From Pseudomonadota bacterium (GTDB taxonomy: Bacteria; Pseudomonadota; Gammaproteobacteria; Steroidobacterales; Steroidobacteraceae), in the NCBI GenBank assembly GCA_018241425.1, contig JAFEDU010000002.1, positions 744,001-808,000 of the forward strand: DNA of 64,000 nt, in the 5' to 3' direction. Positions within the stretch are counted from its first letter, which is position 1. Each line of letters opens with the position of its first letter. The notes beneath the pieces are model-generated. The model worked only from the letters and a program-made list of their open reading frames with translations. It did no database searches and had not been told where the DNA came from. Below are positions 61,821-64,000 of the stretch, in pieces. The position numbers were made by a program, and so were the translations under genes.

Positions 61821-62794
61821 AGGCGGTGCTGGCCCGCGCCTTCGCGCCGCTCGAGCAGCTCGAGCTCGCGCAGCTGCCCTCGAGCCTCCCCGGTCCCGGC
61901 CAGGTGGCGCTCGCGGTGCGCGCCGCCGGCGTCAACTTCCTCGACGGGCTCATCGTGCAGGGGAAGTACCAGACCAAGCCCGCGCTGCCCTTCTCGCCGG
62001 GTGCGGAGGTTGCCGGCGTCGTACGCGCGGTCGGCCCGAACGTCACCGGCCTCACGCCCGGGATGCGGGTGCTCGCGATGTGCGGCTACGGCGGCTTCGC
62101 GGAGGAACTGGTCACGGATGCGACCAACATCCTCGCGCTCCCGGAGAAGATGGACTTCGTGACCGCGGCGTGTTTCCCCATCGTCTATGCCACCTCGCTC
62201 CATGCCCTGAAGGACCGCGGCGAGCTGAAGGCCGGCGAGACGCTCCTGGTGCTGGGAGCCGCGGGCGGCGTCGGGCTCACCGCGGTGGAGATCGGCAAGA
62301 TCATGGGGGCGCGCGTGATCGCCGCCGCGTCCAGCGAGGAGAAGCTCGCGCTGTGCCGCAACCGCGGCGCGGACGAGATCATCAACTACGCGACCTCGGA
62401 CCTGCGCGAGCGGGTCAAGGAACTCACCGGCGGCAAGGGTGTCGACGTGGTTTACGACCCGGTGGGCGGCAGCTATGCGGAGCCTGCCGTGCGCAGCCTC
62501 GCCTTCCTCGGGCGCTACCTGGTGATCGGCTTTGCGAGCGGGGAGATACCCAAGATCCCGCTCAACCTGCTGCTCCTGAAGCAGGCCTCCCTGGTCGGGG
62601 TCTTCTGGGGCGCCTATGCCCGCGCGCGACCGAAGGACAACGCCCGCAACTTCGCCGAGCTCTTCGGCTGGTATGCACAGGGCCGGTTGCACCCGCACAT
62701 CTCGCAGACCTTTCCCCTCGAGGGCTATCGCGAGGCGCTCGACGCCGTCATGAGCCGCCGCGCGCAGGGCAAGGTCGCCCTGGTGATGGGCTGA
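61817..62794 (+). CDS. NADPH:quinone oxidoreductase-family MDR protein
   Basis: 325 residues, zinc-free medium-chain reductase. The N-terminal GroES-like domain has VAGVVRAVGPNVTGLTPGMR. The Rossmann domain has LVLGAAGGVGLTAVEIGKIM, and VDVVYDPVGGSYAEPAVRSL follows. The C-terminus ends in EGYREALDAVMSRRAQGKVA. It probably reduces a quinone or enone using NADPH. ATG overlaps the rlmB stop; the following beta-oxidation gene starts two bases after its stop. Confidence 0.9.
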   Translation: MKAVLARAFAPLEQLELAQLPSSLPGPGQVALAVRAAGVNFLDGLIVQGKYQTKPALPFSPGAEVAGVVRAVGPNVTGLTPGMRVLAMCGYGGFAEELVTDATNILALPEKMDFVTAACFPIVYATSLHALKDRGELKAGETLLVLGAAGGVGLTAVEIGKIMGARVIAAASSEEKLALCRNRGADEIINYATSDLRERVKELTGGKGVDVVYDPVGGSYAEPAVRSLAFLGRYLVIGFASGEIPKIPLNLLLLKQASLVGVFWGAYARARPKDNARNFAELFGWYAQGRLHPHISQTFPLEGYREALDAVMSRRAQGKVALVMG

Positions 62795-62796
62795 CG

Positions 62797-64000
62797 ATGG
62801 CGGAGGCGGGCGCAGCGGTGACCCTGCGGCGCGACGGTGAGCTGCTGCTGGCTTCGATCGCCCATCCGCCCGTCAATGCCCTCTCGCATGCCGTGCGCGC
62901 AGGCCTCATGGCGGCGCTGGATGCCGCCCGGGCCGATCCGGCGATCCGTGCGCTGATCCTTTCCGGGGCCGGCAAGAACTTCTCCGCCGGTGCCGATGTG
63001 CGGGAGTTCGGCCAGCCGTTCAAGGCGCCCGAGCTCGGCGAGGTGGTCGAGCGCACCGAGGCCTTCGGCAAGCCCGTCATCGCCGCCCTGCACGGCAACG
63101 CGCTCGGCGGCGGCCTGGAGCTGGCGCTTGCCTGCCACTTCAGGATCGCGCTCGCCGGCACGCGGCTCGCGCTGCCGGAAGTTCGCCTGGGCATCATCCC
63201 GGGCGCGGGCGGGACGCAGCGCCTGCCGAGGCTCATCGGCGCCGCGGCCGCCCTCGGCGTGATCGCGGAGGCGCGCGAGTTGTCCGCGGCCGAGGCCCTG
63301 AAGCTCGGTCTCGTGGACGAGTGCGTCCCGGACGACCTGGAGGGAGCGGCGATGCGCTTCGCGCGCCGTCTCTTCGCGGAAGGCAGGCCCATCCGCCGCA
63401 CCGGCCAGATCAGCCCAGGACCGGTCGACGAAGCGCTGTTCGCCGAGGCGCAGCGCGGCGTGTCGCGCAGGCAGCGCGGCTTCAAGGCGCCGCCGGAAGC
63501 GATCCGCGCGGTGCGCCTGGCGCACGAGCTGCCGCTCAAGGAGGGACTCGCGCGCGAGCTCGAGATCTGCATGGCGCTCCTGAACGGCGAGCAGTCGCGC
63601 GCCCAGCGGCACGCATTCGCCGCCGAGCGCGAGATCGCGCGGATCCCGGGGCTTCCCCCCGATACGCAACTCCGCCCACTCGCGCGCGCAGCCGTGATCG
63701 GCTGCGGGGTCATGGGGCGCGGCATCGCCATGGCGCTCGCCGGCGCCGGCATCGCGGTGAGCCTCACGGGGCGCTCGCTCGCGGCGGCGCGCGAGGTTCA
63801 CGCGGCGATCGGGAAAAGCTATGAGTCTGCCGTGACGCGTGGCGCGCTCACCGCAGCCCAGGGCGCCGAGCGGCTGGGGCTGATTGTCGCGGCGGAGGAA
63901 GACCGTGCCGCGGGCGATGCGGACCTCGTGATCGAGGCGATCAGCGAAGACCCAGAAGCCAAGCAGGCGCTGTTCGCACGCCTGGGTGCGCGGTGCCGCC
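62797..64000 (+). CDS. FadB-type enoyl-CoA hydratase/3-hydroxyacyl-CoA dehydrogenase (3' end cut by window edge)
   Basis: Bifunctional beta-oxidation enzyme; about 400 residues are visible. The N-terminal crotonase domain (about 5-200) has GKNFSAGADVREF and GNALGGGLELALACHFRIAL (oxyanion and active-site region) plus LGIIPGAGGTQRLPRLIG with the catalytic Glu region. From about residue 305 the NAD-binding 3-hydroxyacyl-CoA dehydrogenase domain begins (AAVIGCGVMGRGIAMALAGA). Hydratase first, dehydrogenase second is the FadB/peroxisomal-bifunctional order. Its C-terminal half is outside the window. Probably cotranscribed with the quinone oxidoreductase. Confidence 0.92.
   Translation, partial: MAEAGAAVTLRRDGELLLASIAHPPVNALSHAVRAGLMAALDAARADPAIRALILSGAGKNFSAGADVREFGQPFKAPELGEVVERTEAFGKPVIAALHGNALGGGLELALACHFRIALAGTRLALPEVRLGIIPGAGGTQRLPRLIGAAAALGVIAEARELSAAEALKLGLVDECVPDDLEGAAMRFARRLFAEGRPIRRTGQISPGPVDEALFAEAQRGVSRRQRGFKAPPEAIRAVRLAHELPLKEGLARELEICMALLNGEQSRAQRHAFAAEREIARIPGLPPDTQLRPLARAAVIGCGVMGRGIAMALAGAGIAVSLTGRSLAAAREVHAAIGKSYESAVTRGALTAAQGAERLGLIVAAEEDRAAGDADLVIEAISEDPEAKQALFARLGARCR

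Overview
The window is GC-rich (about two thirds G+C by eye) and reads as a chromosomal segment of a gammaproteobacterium with a polar-type, Pseudomonas/Xanthomonas-like flagellar system: FlhF/FleN pair, FleQ-like sigma-54 activator, FliA, a MotCD second stator, an HDOD protein and DUF2802. An order near Xanthomonadales/Nevskiales is my inference; no marker in the window settles it.

Region 1 (1-39.2 kb) is one almost uninterrupted flagellar super-cluster. The minus strand carries fliS-fliD-fliC at the left edge, then flgBCDEFGHIJKL as one tight operon. A divergent sigma-54 promoter pair separates flgB from flgA-flgM-flgN on the plus strand. The minus strand then carries (in transcription order) tPilZ, fleQ, fleR-fliEFGHIJK, fliLMNOPQR-flhBAF-fleN-fliA-motCD-DUF2802-HDOD. 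Promoter sequences let the hierarchy be read directly. Sigma-54 elements precede flgB, flgA, fleR and fliL. Sigma-28 elements precede fliC, fliS, flgM and (at 43.5 kb) motA. A recurring palindrome (GTGA-N6-TCAC with a TGG-like centre) sits between or beside these units. Both sigma-54 activators lack their usual N-terminal regulatory domains. No che genes and no rpoN are present.

Region 2 (39.5-45.5 kb) holds a large repeat lipoprotein (Ig-like repeats plus GloVer repeats), a small unknown protein translationally coupled to a GGDEF protein, and a second stator pair motAB with its own sigma-28 promoter. With the two PilZ-type proteins (38.6 and 54.3 kb) this gives a local c-di-GMP and motility theme.

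Region 3 (45.5-58.6 kb) is accessory-like: a frameshifted S41 peptidase, cupin, deazaflavin-type nitroreductase, S9 peptidase, a head-to-head GFA pair, a TetR/SDR/NTF2-like module, small lipoprotein, PilZ, a DksA-like protein lacking zinc cysteines, MsrB, an alpha/beta-hydrolase plus DJ-1/PfpI pair of visibly lower GC behind an overlapping palindrome, and an exported methyltransferase.

Region 4 (58.9-64 kb) is housekeeping: tRNA-Leu(CAG), RNase R (TTG start), rlmB, a quinone oxidoreductase and the start of a FadB-type beta-oxidation enzyme that runs off the right edge.
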